Positions 1-5,292 of a DNA stretch of 5,292 nucleotides are shown one piece after another. Position 1 is the first letter of the stretch. Every line of letters starts with the position of its first letter. The notes under the pieces were generated by a model, which worked only from the letters and a program-made list of their open reading frames with translations, was not told the origin of the DNA and ran no database searches. The position numbers and the translations under genes were made by a program. The stretch comes from Bacillota bacterium (GTDB lineage: Bacteria > Bacillota > Clostridia > Oscillospirales > Ruminococcaceae), in the NCBI GenBank assembly GCA_023391005.1, contig JAEWBS010000126.1:1-5292 (forward strand). Direction: 5' to 3'.

Positions 1-85
1 TTTCGAATAAGCGGGGACAAGCCTTGCGGCGCGCCGCGCCAACGGTAAAAGTTCTGAAGCATGCCCTCTTATAGAAAAAAGCACC

Positions 86-95
86 GGGGAGGCGG
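86..95 (+). promoter_or_regulatory. Ribosome binding site that sets the yigZ start at TTG 103
   Basis: GGGGAGGCGG lies inside the longest possible reading frame. The GGAGG core ends 10 bases before the TTG at 103. The upstream ATG at 61 has only a weak gaag in front of it. This placement, with the family N-terminus beginning right after TTG, makes the internal site the likely initiation signal. Confidence 0.7.
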
Positions 96-102
96 AAGAA
101 AA

Positions 103-753
103 TTGACATCCTATAACACTATTTTGGTAGAGGCCGAGGATGAATTTGTCGAAAAGCGCTCGCGCTTTATCTGCGCCATCGCGCCGGTTCAAACCGCCGA
201 GCAGGCACTGGCTTTTATCGCGCGCCGAAAAGAGCTGCATTACGACGCGCGCCACACCGTTTACGCCTACATATTGCGCGAGGGCAACGCCCAGCGCTAT
301 TCCGACGACGGCGAGCCGCAGGGCACCGGCGGCCAGCCGACTTTAGAGGTCCTCCGCCGCTCGAACCTCACCGATGTGTGCGTGGCGGTCACGCGCTATT
401 TTGGCGGTATTTTGCTGGGTGCGGGCGGGCTGACCCGGGCCTATTCCAGCGGGGCCGCGCTGGCTGTGGCGGCTGCCAAGCAGGTGACGATGTGCCCCTG
501 CGCCGACTGCCGCCTTGTGATGGATTACGGCCAGTATGGTATTGTGAACCGGCTGCTGCCCGAGCACGGCGCGCAACCGCTTGAGAGCGACTTTGGCGAG
601 CGGGTGATGCTGACGATCCGCCTGCGGCTTGAGGCGGTCGCGCCCTTTGAAAAAGCGCTGACCGAAGCGACGAGCGCGACGGTCGCACTCGAGCCGATCG
701 GCGAGGTGTTTTCGGCTATGGCGCTATCCGGCGAGACGCCGCCGGACGCTTGA
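103..753 (+). CDS. yigZ: YigZ/YvyE family protein (IMPACT N-terminal domain, UPF0029)
   Basis: Conserved soluble protein of the YigZ/YvyE family, related to eukaryotic IMPACT. Its bacterial role is not settled; a link to translation or nucleic acid binding has been proposed. Numbered from TTG 103 it has 216 residues, the usual family length (about 205-215). The N-terminal IMPACT domain shows SRF near residues 20-22, DARHTVYAY near 49-56, SDDGEPQGTGGQP at 67-79 and VTRYFGGILLGAGGLTRAY at 96-114, the family signature. Residues from about 137 on fit the small DUF1949 domain. The longer frame from ATG 61 adds 14 basic residues with no family counterpart, whereas from TTG the distance to the SRF motif matches Bacillus subtilis YvyE as I recall it. 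A C-P-C-A-D-C cluster near residues 131-136 is unusual but has no assigned role. No promoter is evident upstream, so it may be read through from an earlier gene. No clear terminator follows. Confidence 0.93.
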   Translation: MTSYNTILVEAEDEFVEKRSRFICAIAPVQTAEQALAFIARRKELHYDARHTVYAYILREGNAQRYSDDGEPQGTGGQPTLEVLRRSNLTDVCVAVTRYFGGILLGAGGLTRAYSSGAALAVAAAKQVTMCPCADCRLVMDYGQYGIVNRLLPEHGAQPLESDFGERVMLTIRLRLEAVAPFEKALTEATSATVALEPIGEVFSAMALSGETPPDA

Positions 754-825
754 CCCTGTGGCGGCATTTGAGAGCGTCACCCATAATCCACGCAGCTTTT
801 TAACGGAGCATGCACATTCAACCGC

Positions 826-840
826 ACGAAATTCGTCGAA
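826..840 (+). promoter_or_regulatory. Overlapping dyads resembling a Spo0A box, upstream of the dgt promoter
   Basis: ACGAA-A-TTCGT (826-836) is a perfect 5-1-5 inverted repeat. It overlaps TTCG-T-CGAA (832-840), a second perfect dyad. The 832-840 nonamer TTCGTCGAA differs at one base from the Spo0A box TTTGTCGAA. A weaker copy, TTCGTCAAC, lies at 872-880, exactly 40 bases downstream in the same orientation. The dyads are seen directly; Spo0A as the binder is inference, and another repressor or activator could equally use the site. Confidence 0.3.
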
Positions 841-882
841 ACGGCGTAAAAACACCAATTTACAAGAAATCTTCGTCAACAG

Positions 883-914
883 GCAGGAATTATTTTGTTT
901 TGCCGGTATAATAT
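883..914 (+). promoter_or_regulatory. Promoter of the dgt-dnaG-rpoD-rrf2 operon
   Basis: A perfect TATAAT lies at 907-912 in the AT-rich gap before dgt, placing a transcription start near 918-920 and leaving a leader of about 65 bases. No sigma-A -35 hexamer sits 16-18 bases upstream (best is CAGGAA), and there is no TGn extended -10. Instead GCAGGAATT at 883-891 matches the sigma-H -35 consensus RnAGGAwWW at every position. GTATAATAT at 906-914 matches the sigma-H -10 RnnGAATWW except for one base. The spacer is 14 bases where 11-12 is usual. A promoter here is likely; which sigma factor reads it is open. Confidence 0.55.
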
Positions 915-931
915 TAGTATGACGCCTAAAA

Positions 932-960
932 CTTGATAAACGCTTTGATGGACTATCAGG
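932..960 (+). other. Possible stem-loop in the dgt operon leader
   Basis: CTTGATA (932-938) can pair with TATCAGG (954-960) in seven pairs including one G-U, around a 15-base loop. It ends nine bases before the ribosome binding site GGAGGAG (970-976). A competing five-pair stem, GGACT (950-954) with AGTCC (975-979), would partly cover that site. Both stems are weak and no known riboswitch is recognised, so a regulatory role is only possible. Confidence 0.2.
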
Positions 961-984
961 ATAAAAAGCGGAGGAGTCCGATTA

Positions 985-1977
985 ATGACCATTCGAGAAA
1001 AGACCGAAGCGATTGAAAAAGAAACGCTCTCGCCGCTCGCCAAGCTGTCGGCTGAGGCGCAGCGTGAGCACCCGATGGAACCGTGCACGATACGCACCGC
1101 CTTTGGGCGCGACCGCGACCGCATTCTGCACAGCAAGGCGTTTCGGCGCTTAAAGCATAAAACACAGGTGTTTCTCTCGCCCGAGGGAGATCACTACCGT
1201 ACCCGCTTAACCCACACGTTGGAGGTGTCGCAGATTGCGCGCACCGTCGCGCGGGCGCTGCGCTTAAACGAAGATCTGACCGAGGCGATCGCCTTGGGCC
1301 ACGATCTGGGACACACCCCCTACGGCCACGCGGGGGAATATGCGCTCAACGAGTGCTGCCCGCACGGCTTTCGCCATGCGGAGCAGAGCGTGCGGGTGGT
1401 GCGGTTTCTTGAGAACGATGGTAAGGGACTGAACTTAACCACCGACGTGCTCGACGGCATCGCCTGCCACACCGGCGGGCAGGACGCCAAAACGCTCGAG
1501 GGCCGTGTGGTGCGTTACGCCGATAAAATCGCCTATATGAACCACGATTTTGAAGACGCTGCGCGCGCGGGCATCATCAGTGAGAATGACATTCCGTGGC
1601 AGGTCAAATACGCGGTGGGGCGCAGCAAGGGCGAGCGCATCAACAGTTTTGTGCAGTCGCTGGTTGATTACAGCGGCGACGATATCCGCATGGCTCCGGC
1701 TGTGCAGCAGGCGTTTAACGCGTTGCGCGCCTTTATGTTCGAGGCGGTGTACAAAAACCCGCTGGCTAAAGGCGAAGAAGCCAAGGCCATTGCGATGCTG
1801 CAAGGCTTGTATAAGCATTTTGTGGCGCATCCCGAGCAGCTGACGCCTGAATACCGCGCCATGCTTGAGCAATCCGACGTCGACCGCGTCGTGTGCGATT
1901 ACATATCCGGCATGAGCGACGGGTATGCCGTTAACATTTATCAAAGCATTTTTGTGCCCCGTTCCTGGGGATTTTAA
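985..1977 (+). CDS. dgt: dGTP/dNTP triphosphohydrolase, type 2 (HD domain)
   Basis: Cytoplasmic HD-superfamily enzyme predicted to hydrolyse dGTP or other dNTPs to the deoxynucleoside and triphosphate, adjusting dNTP pools. It has 330 residues, typical of the short type 2 dGTPase group rather than the roughly 505-residue E. coli Dgt. The metal-binding HD residues are all present: H77 in RLTHTLEV, H106-D107 in GHDLGHTPYGH, and D180 in YADKIAYMNHD; H110 and H115 follow the HD pair. The N-terminal RILHSKAFRRLKHKTQVF (about 47-63) and C-terminal CDYISGMSDGYA (about 304-315) are family landmarks. The ATG has GGAGGAG eight bases upstream. It is the first gene after the operon promoter, and dnaG starts 31 bases after its stop. 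This dgt-dnaG-rpoD order is common in Clostridia. Substrate preference cannot be read from sequence. Confidence 0.95.
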   Translation: MTIREKTEAIEKETLSPLAKLSAEAQREHPMEPCTIRTAFGRDRDRILHSKAFRRLKHKTQVFLSPEGDHYRTRLTHTLEVSQIARTVARALRLNEDLTEAIALGHDLGHTPYGHAGEYALNECCPHGFRHAEQSVRVVRFLENDGKGLNLTTDVLDGIACHTGGQDAKTLEGRVVRYADKIAYMNHDFEDAARAGIISENDIPWQVKYAVGRSKGERINSFVQSLVDYSGDDIRMAPAVQQAFNALRAFMFEAVYKNPLAKGEEAKAIAMLQGLYKHFVAHPEQLTPEYRAMLEQSDVDRVVCDYISGMSDGYAVNIYQSIFVPRSWGF

Positions 1978-1991
1978 GCGCGGCTGACGGT

Positions 1992-2000
1992 GGAAGGGGG
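1992..2000 (+). promoter_or_regulatory. Ribosome binding site that sets the dnaG start at TTG 2009
   Basis: GGAAGGGGG lies between dgt and dnaG and ends eight bases before TTG 2009, a normal spacing. The upstream in-frame GTG at 2000 overlaps this purine run and would have no usable ribosome binding site of its own. Confidence 0.8.
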
Positions 2001-2008
2001 TGTGCGCT

Positions 2009-3778
2009 TTGATTCCTGAAAGCTTTATAGAGGAACTAAAATACCGCTCGGATATCGAGCAGCTTGTTGCGCGCTACACCAACCTCAAGCGCAGCGGCCG
2101 CAACCTGTCGGGGCTGTGCCCGTTCCATTCCGAAAAGACGCCCTCCTTCGTGGTCTACCCTGAGAACAACTCCTTTTATTGCTTTGGCTGCGGCGCGGGC
2201 GGCGACATCGTCACCTTTGTGCGCATGGCCGAGCACCTTGAATATATCGAGGCGCTGCGTTTTCTCGCCGAAAAGGCGGGCATGACACTGCCCGATGAAG
2301 TGGAAAACGATGGCGCCGCGAAATTGAAAATGCGCATGCTGGAGCTAAACCGGCAGGCCGCGCGCTTTTTTAATAACGTTTTGAATTCTTCTGAAGGTCA
2401 GCGCGGTATGGATTATTTTCAGGCGCGCGGGCTGTCGCCGAACATCATCCGCAAATTTGGGCTCGGCTACGCCCCCGATTCGTGGGACGCGCTGAAAAAC
2501 CATCTCGCGCAAAAGGGCTTTACTGAAGCCGAAATGGCGGCGGCCGCCGTCATCCGCAAAAACGATAAGGGCGGCAGCTACGACCAGTTCCGCGACCGGG
2601 TCATGTTCCCGATCATCGACCTGCGTGGCGGGGTCATCGGCTTTGGTGGGCGGGTCTTAGGGGATGCGCGGCCCAAATATCTCAACAGCTCGGACACCGT
2701 CGTTTTTAAAAAATCACGCGGGCTGTTCGCGATGAATTTCGCCAAGGCGACCAAAAGGCCGCAGCTCATTCTATGCGAGGGCTATATGGACGCCATCGCG
2801 ATTCATCAGGCGGGCTTTGACAACGCGGTTGCGACGCTGGGCACGGCGCTGACGCCCGAACAGGCGCGTCTGATCGCCCAGTATACGTCTGAGGTGGTCA
2901 TCTCCTACGACGCCGACGCGGCGGGCCAGAAGGCGACGCAGCGCGCCAGCCAGCTTTTTGCGCAGACCGGCGTCAAGGTGCGGGTGCTCTCGGTCAGCGG
3001 CGCCAAGGACCCCGACGAATATATCAAAAAATACGGGGCGGCGAAGTTTACAAAGCTCATTGAGGGCAGCGCCAACGCCACCGAATATCAGATTCAAAGC
3101 CTCAAGACGCGCTACGCGATCGACACCGACGACGGCAAGGTCGGCTTTTTGAGAGACTTTTGCGCGCTGATGGCGCGGCTGCCAAGCCCCATTGAGGCCG
3201 ACGTTTACACCAACCGCATCGCGTCGGAGCTCTCCGTCTCGCGTGAGGCCATCATCCAGCAGACGGCCGCTTTAAGAAAGCGCGCGGCGCGCCAGCAAGA
3301 AAAACAGTACGACGCCAGCCTGAAAATATACGCGCAGGAGGCGCCCAACCAAAAACACGACCCCCAACGCGCGGCGAATCTGCGCTATGCGCTGGCCGAA
3401 GATAAGCTGATCGCGGCACTGATCAAAAATCCCGATTACGCCAAAGCCGTCTCCGAAAAGATTTCTCCGGCACAGTTTGTGACCGATTCCAACCGCGATA
3501 TCTTTTCGGTGCTGATCCATAGACTGCTCGAAGGACGCGCCATCGATTTAATGAGCCTGTCCTCTGAGCTTTCGGTCCCGCAGATGAACTGGTTGTCTTA
3601 TCTGCTGGCCACCAACCGCGAGCTGAGCTATACATTGCAAGACACGCTTGCCTACGCTGCGACGATACGAGAAAAGCAGCAGGAAAAGACCAACGAACAG
3701 GTGGGCGTTATGAACAACGATGAGCTTTTGGCGAATTTTCAAAGAATTGCCGCACAAAAGAACCCCAACAAGAATTAG
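2009..3778 (+). CDS. dnaG: DNA primase DnaG
   Basis: Makes the RNA primers for lagging-strand and origin synthesis at the replication fork, working with the replicative helicase. From TTG 2009 the protein has 589 residues (E. coli 581, B. subtilis about 600) and begins M-IPESFIEELKYRSDI, the normal Firmicutes DnaG start. Domains in order: CHC2-type zinc-binding domain with ligands C37, H40, C58 and C61; the catalytic core basic groove around RDRVMFPIIDLRGGVIGFGGR (195-215) and KYLNS (223-227); TOPRIM with E257 in CEGYMDAIA, D301 and D303 in YDADAAG, and D334 in KDPDEY; then a C-terminal helicase-binding region from about 460. No catalytic residue is missing. It sits between dgt and rpoD, and its TAG stop lies within the rpoD ribosome binding site, which suggests translational coupling. 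The frame could be extended three codons to GTG 2000, but spacing argues against it. Confidence 0.97.
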   Translation: MIPESFIEELKYRSDIEQLVARYTNLKRSGRNLSGLCPFHSEKTPSFVVYPENNSFYCFGCGAGGDIVTFVRMAEHLEYIEALRFLAEKAGMTLPDEVENDGAAKLKMRMLELNRQAARFFNNVLNSSEGQRGMDYFQARGLSPNIIRKFGLGYAPDSWDALKNHLAQKGFTEAEMAAAAVIRKNDKGGSYDQFRDRVMFPIIDLRGGVIGFGGRVLGDARPKYLNSSDTVVFKKSRGLFAMNFAKATKRPQLILCEGYMDAIAIHQAGFDNAVATLGTALTPEQARLIAQYTSEVVISYDADAAGQKATQRASQLFAQTGVKVRVLSVSGAKDPDEYIKKYGAAKFTKLIEGSANATEYQIQSLKTRYAIDTDDGKVGFLRDFCALMARLPSPIEADVYTNRIASELSVSREAIIQQTAALRKRAARQQEKQYDASLKIYAQEAPNQKHDPQRAANLRYALAEDKLIAALIKNPDYAKAVSEKISPAQFVTDSNRDIFSVLIHRLLEGRAIDLMSLSSELSVPQMNWLSYLLATNRELSYTLQDTLAYAATIREKQQEKTNEQVGVMNNDELLANFQRIAAQKNPNKN

Positions 3779-3782
3779 GAGG
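3777..3782 (+). promoter_or_regulatory. rpoD ribosome binding site overlapping the dnaG stop codon
   Basis: AGGAGG begins on the second base of the dnaG TAG stop and ends seven bases before the GTG start of rpoD. A ribosome terminating on dnaG would stand on the rpoD initiation signal, so production of primase and sigma factor may be coupled. The overlap is directly visible; coupling is inferred. Confidence 0.85.
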
Positions 3783-3789
3783 ACATACC

Positions 3790-4869
3790 GTGGCAGGGCA
3801 GGAAAAAAACACCGTAAAAGATCTTATAGAACAAGGAAAGGCAAAATGTAAGCTAACTACCACTGAAATCAACGACGTGCTCGAGGAGCTGGATTTTGAC
3901 GTCGAACAGGTGGAAAAGCTCTACGAGACGCTCGAAAGCTGCAATGTCGAAATTGTCGAAAATTATGCGCAGATTATAGAAACCGATTTTCCGATGCCTG
4001 CCGAAGAAGAGGTAGAGGCCACCCTTGCGGTGGAGGGCATCAACATTGACGACCCCGTCAAGGTGTATCTTAAGGAGATTGGCAGGGTTCCGCTGCTCTC
4101 AAGCGACGAGGAAGTGGATCTGGCCGTTCGCATGTCCAACGGTGACCCGAAGGCGCGCAAACGCCTGTCGGAAGCGAACCTGCGTCTTGTTGTCTCAATC
4201 GCCAAGCGCTATGTTGGCCGCGGCATGCAGTTTTTAGATTTGATTCAGGAGGGCAACCTCGGCCTGATTAAGGCTGTTGAGAAGTTTGACCACACCAAGG
4301 GCTTCAAGTTTTCAACTTATGCTACATGGTGGATTCGTCAGGCTATTACCCGTGCCATTGCCGACCAGGCGCGTACCATTCGCATCCCTGTCCACATGGT
4401 AGAAACGATAAACAAGGTCAAGAAAGTATCGTCACAGCTGCTGCATAAAAACGGGCACGAGCCCACCGCCGAAGAGATTGCGGAAGAAATCGACATGTCG
4501 GTCGATAAAGTCCGTGAGATTATGCGGGTTGCGCAGGAGCCAGTTTCACTTGAGACCCCAATCGGCGAGGAGGAAGACAGCCACCTCGGCGATTTTATCC
4601 CCGACGATGACGCGCCCGCCCCGGCCGACGCGGCTTCGCATATTCTGCTACGTGAGCAGCTTTCTGAGGTACTACACTCACTGACCCCCCGTGAGGAAAA
4701 AGTGCTTCGTTTGCGCTTTGGCCTTGAGGATGGGCGTTCGAGAACGCTTGAAGAGGTCGGCAAGGAGTTTAATGTCACACGTGAACGCATTCGTCAGATC
4801 GAGGCGAAGGCGCTGCGAAAGCTGCGCCACCCCAGCCGCTCAAAGAAGTTGCGCGACTTCCTCGATTGA
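3790..4869 (+). CDS. rpoD: Primary sigma factor SigA/RpoD (sigma-70 group 1)
   Basis: Housekeeping sigma subunit that directs RNA polymerase to -35/-10 promoters. It has 359 residues, close to B. subtilis SigA (371) and without the large non-conserved insert of E. coli sigma-70. Region 1.1 is short (about 8-60) and leads into an acidic linker. Region 1.2 starts at DDPVKVYLKEIGRVPLLS (87-104). Region 2 (about 122-196) includes NLRLVVSIAKRYVGRGM, the core-binding DLIQEGNLGLIKAVEKF (150-166) and the -10 melting and recognition segment FSTYATWWIRQAITRAI (174-190). Region 3 follows with PVHMVETINK (200-209) and PVSLETPIGEEEDSHLGDFI (251-270). Region 4 (about 288-357) ends in the -35 recognition helix VTRERIRQIEAKALRKLRHPSRSKKL. 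Start is GTG at 3790, with AGGAGG seven bases upstream. The near-invariant regions 2 and 4.2 mark it as group 1 rather than an alternative sigma factor. rrf2 starts 16 bases after its stop. Confidence 0.98.
   Translation: MAGQEKNTVKDLIEQGKAKCKLTTTEINDVLEELDFDVEQVEKLYETLESCNVEIVENYAQIIETDFPMPAEEEVEATLAVEGINIDDPVKVYLKEIGRVPLLSSDEEVDLAVRMSNGDPKARKRLSEANLRLVVSIAKRYVGRGMQFLDLIQEGNLGLIKAVEKFDHTKGFKFSTYATWWIRQAITRAIADQARTIRIPVHMVETINKVKKVSSQLLHKNGHEPTAEEIAEEIDMSVDKVREIMRVAQEPVSLETPIGEEEDSHLGDFIPDDDAPAPADAASHILLREQLSEVLHSLTPREEKVLRLRFGLEDGRSRTLEEVGKEFNVTRERIRQIEAKALRKLRHPSRSKKLRDFLD
4845..4860 (+). repeat. Imperfect 16-base dyad at the 3' end of rpoD, just before the Rrf2 gene
   Basis: GAAGT (4845-4849) and ACTTC (4856-4860) are inverted arms around TGCGCG, giving an almost complete palindrome with one mismatched pair. 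It ends 25 bases before the ATG of the Rrf2-family gene. It lies inside codons for the conserved C-terminal KKLRDF of SigA, so coding constraint may explain it. An operator or RNA hairpin is possible but unproven. Confidence 0.25.
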
Positions 4870-4885
4870 GTAGAAGGAGTAGGAC

Positions 4886-5287
4886 ATGCATATTACCCTT
4901 GAATCAGACTACGCGGTGCGTATAGTCGATTGTCTTTCAACACAGGAAGCCAGACTGGGCGCGGGTAGCATTGCTGAACAAACCGGGGTGACACCACGGT
5001 TTACGCTTAAAATTTTGCACAAGCTGGTTTCAAGCGGGCTCGTTCGGTCGTATAAGGGCGCAAAAGGTGGCTATGAGCTGGCACGTGACCCCGGTGAGAT
5101 TACACTGCGCGAGGTTATCGAAATTTTTGAAGGGCCCTATACCTTTTCGCGGTGCTTAGACCCCTCACATACCTGCAAGTGCACGATATCGGTCTGCCGC
5201 AGTGGTAGCTGCCGTTTCCAGCGTGCTTATGACGAAATTTCTGAAATAGTTCGCGCCAAGCTGGATGAGACAACATTTGCTGAGTAG
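4886..5287 (+). CDS. Rrf2-family transcriptional regulator with cysteine-rich (possible Fe-S) C-terminus
   Basis: Small DNA-binding regulator of 133 residues, near the usual Rrf2 length (about 130-165). MHITLESDYAVRIVDCL is the typical first helix. A winged helix-turn-helix spans roughly 25-67, with IAEQTGVTPRFTLKILHKLVSSGLV (29-53) and the wing signature SYKGAKGGYELAR (55-67). LREVIEIFEG (74-83) is the conserved dimerisation helix start. The C-terminus carries C90, C97, C99, C104 and C109, with a further C16 in the first helix. IscR uses three cysteines spaced C-x5-C-x5-C plus a histidine; here the spacing is C-x6-C-x-C-x4-C-x4-C, so a cluster or redox site is plausible but not the standard IscR motif. 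ATG 4886 has AAGGAG six bases upstream, and the gene lies 16 bases after rpoD, probably in the same transcript. Target genes are unknown; IscR, NsrR and CymR are relatives, but none can be assigned. Confidence 0.92.
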   Translation: MHITLESDYAVRIVDCLSTQEARLGAGSIAEQTGVTPRFTLKILHKLVSSGLVRSYKGAKGGYELARDPGEITLREVIEIFEGPYTFSRCLDPSHTCKCTISVCRSGSCRFQRAYDEISEIVRAKLDETTFAE

Positions 5288-5292
5288 GGCTT

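Noticed and set aside
26..37. GC palindrome GCGGCGCGCCGC before yigZ
   Set aside because: It has no loop and no T run, and short GC palindromes are expected in this GC-rich genome. It does not look like a terminator or an operator.
103..117. TTGACA followed closely by TATAAC, looking like promoter boxes
   Set aside because: The boxes are only three bases apart, and no -10 lies 16-18 bases after the TTGACA. The sequence is simply the yigZ start codon and its first codons.
758..801. Possible Rho-independent terminator after yigZ (GTGGCG pairing with CGTCAC, then a T run at 797-801)
   Set aside because: The six-pair stem includes a G-U pair and has an 11-base loop. The T run begins 17 bases after the stem instead of directly following it.
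810..911. Small 33-codon frame starting MHIQPHEIRRNG and ending in the TATAAT box
   Set aside because: GGAG lies only one base before its ATG, too close to act as a ribosome binding site. The frame runs through the putative operator and promoter, and the peptide is not recognised.
1915..1923. Glycine after the conserved Asp in the Dgt C-terminal motif (SDGYA in place of the frequent TDRYA)
   Set aside because: This position varies among clostridial type 2 Dgt proteins and the HD metal ligands are intact, so I do not take it as loss of function.
1435..1944. 169-codon open frame on the minus strand inside dgt
   Set aside because: It is opposite a conserved enzyme gene, has no recognisable domains or ribosome binding site, and such antisense frames are common in GC-rich coding DNA.
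3679..3710. Sigma-H-like -35 (GCAGGAAAA) inside the end of dnaG, recalling the B. subtilis P3 promoter
   Set aside because: No acceptable -10 follows at 11-14 bases, and the sequence encodes ordinary DnaG residues (KQQEK).
4338..4790. 150-codon minus-strand frame opposite rpoD, very rich in serine and arginine
   Set aside because: Its composition mirrors the acidic and basic codons of the sigma factor on the other strand, and it is not a plausible protein.

Overview
The window is a stretch of housekeeping chromosome from a GC-rich Gram-positive bacterium, most likely a member of class Clostridia (an Oscillospirales/Ruminococcaceae-like lineage is my guess, not shown). The evidence is the order dgt-dnaG-rpoD on one strand, a SigA-type primary sigma factor with a short region 1.1, a DnaG that begins in the Firmicutes style (IPESFIEE), strong AGGAGG-like ribosome binding sites and frequent TTG/GTG starts. 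All five genes are on the + strand. No rRNA, tRNA, CRISPR array, insertion sequence, phage gene or attachment site is visible.

Layout. Positions 1-102 hold no recognisable gene, only a short GC palindrome and the leader of the first gene. At 103-753 lies a YigZ/YvyE (IMPACT-family) gene. Then follows a 231-base, comparatively AT-rich intergenic region (754-984). It carries the only convincing promoter of the window (a perfect TATAAT at 907-912), upstream dyads that resemble Spo0A boxes, and a 5' leader with a possible hairpin. From 985 to 5287 four genes are packed tightly: dgt (dNTP triphosphohydrolase, type 2), dnaG (primase), rpoD/sigA (primary sigma factor) and an Rrf2-family regulator with a cysteine-rich C-terminus. 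Gaps are 31, 11 and 16 bases, and the rpoD ribosome binding site overlaps the dnaG stop codon, so these four look like one operon.

How the genes work together. This is a clostridial form of the macromolecular synthesis operon. Dgt trims dNTP pools, DnaG primes replication and SigA directs housekeeping transcription, so replication and transcription capacity share one promoter. The Rrf2 regulator at the end is the least expected member. Its cysteines suggest an Fe-S or redox sensor translated from the same message as the primary sigma factor.

Two starts should be moved from the longest-ORF choice: yigZ to TTG at 103 and dnaG to TTG at 2009, both supported by Shine-Dalgarno spacing and by family alignment. 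I found no undescribed multi-gene system. The items most worth checking are the Rrf2 cysteine pattern and linkage, and the sigma-H/Spo0A-like signals upstream of dgt.
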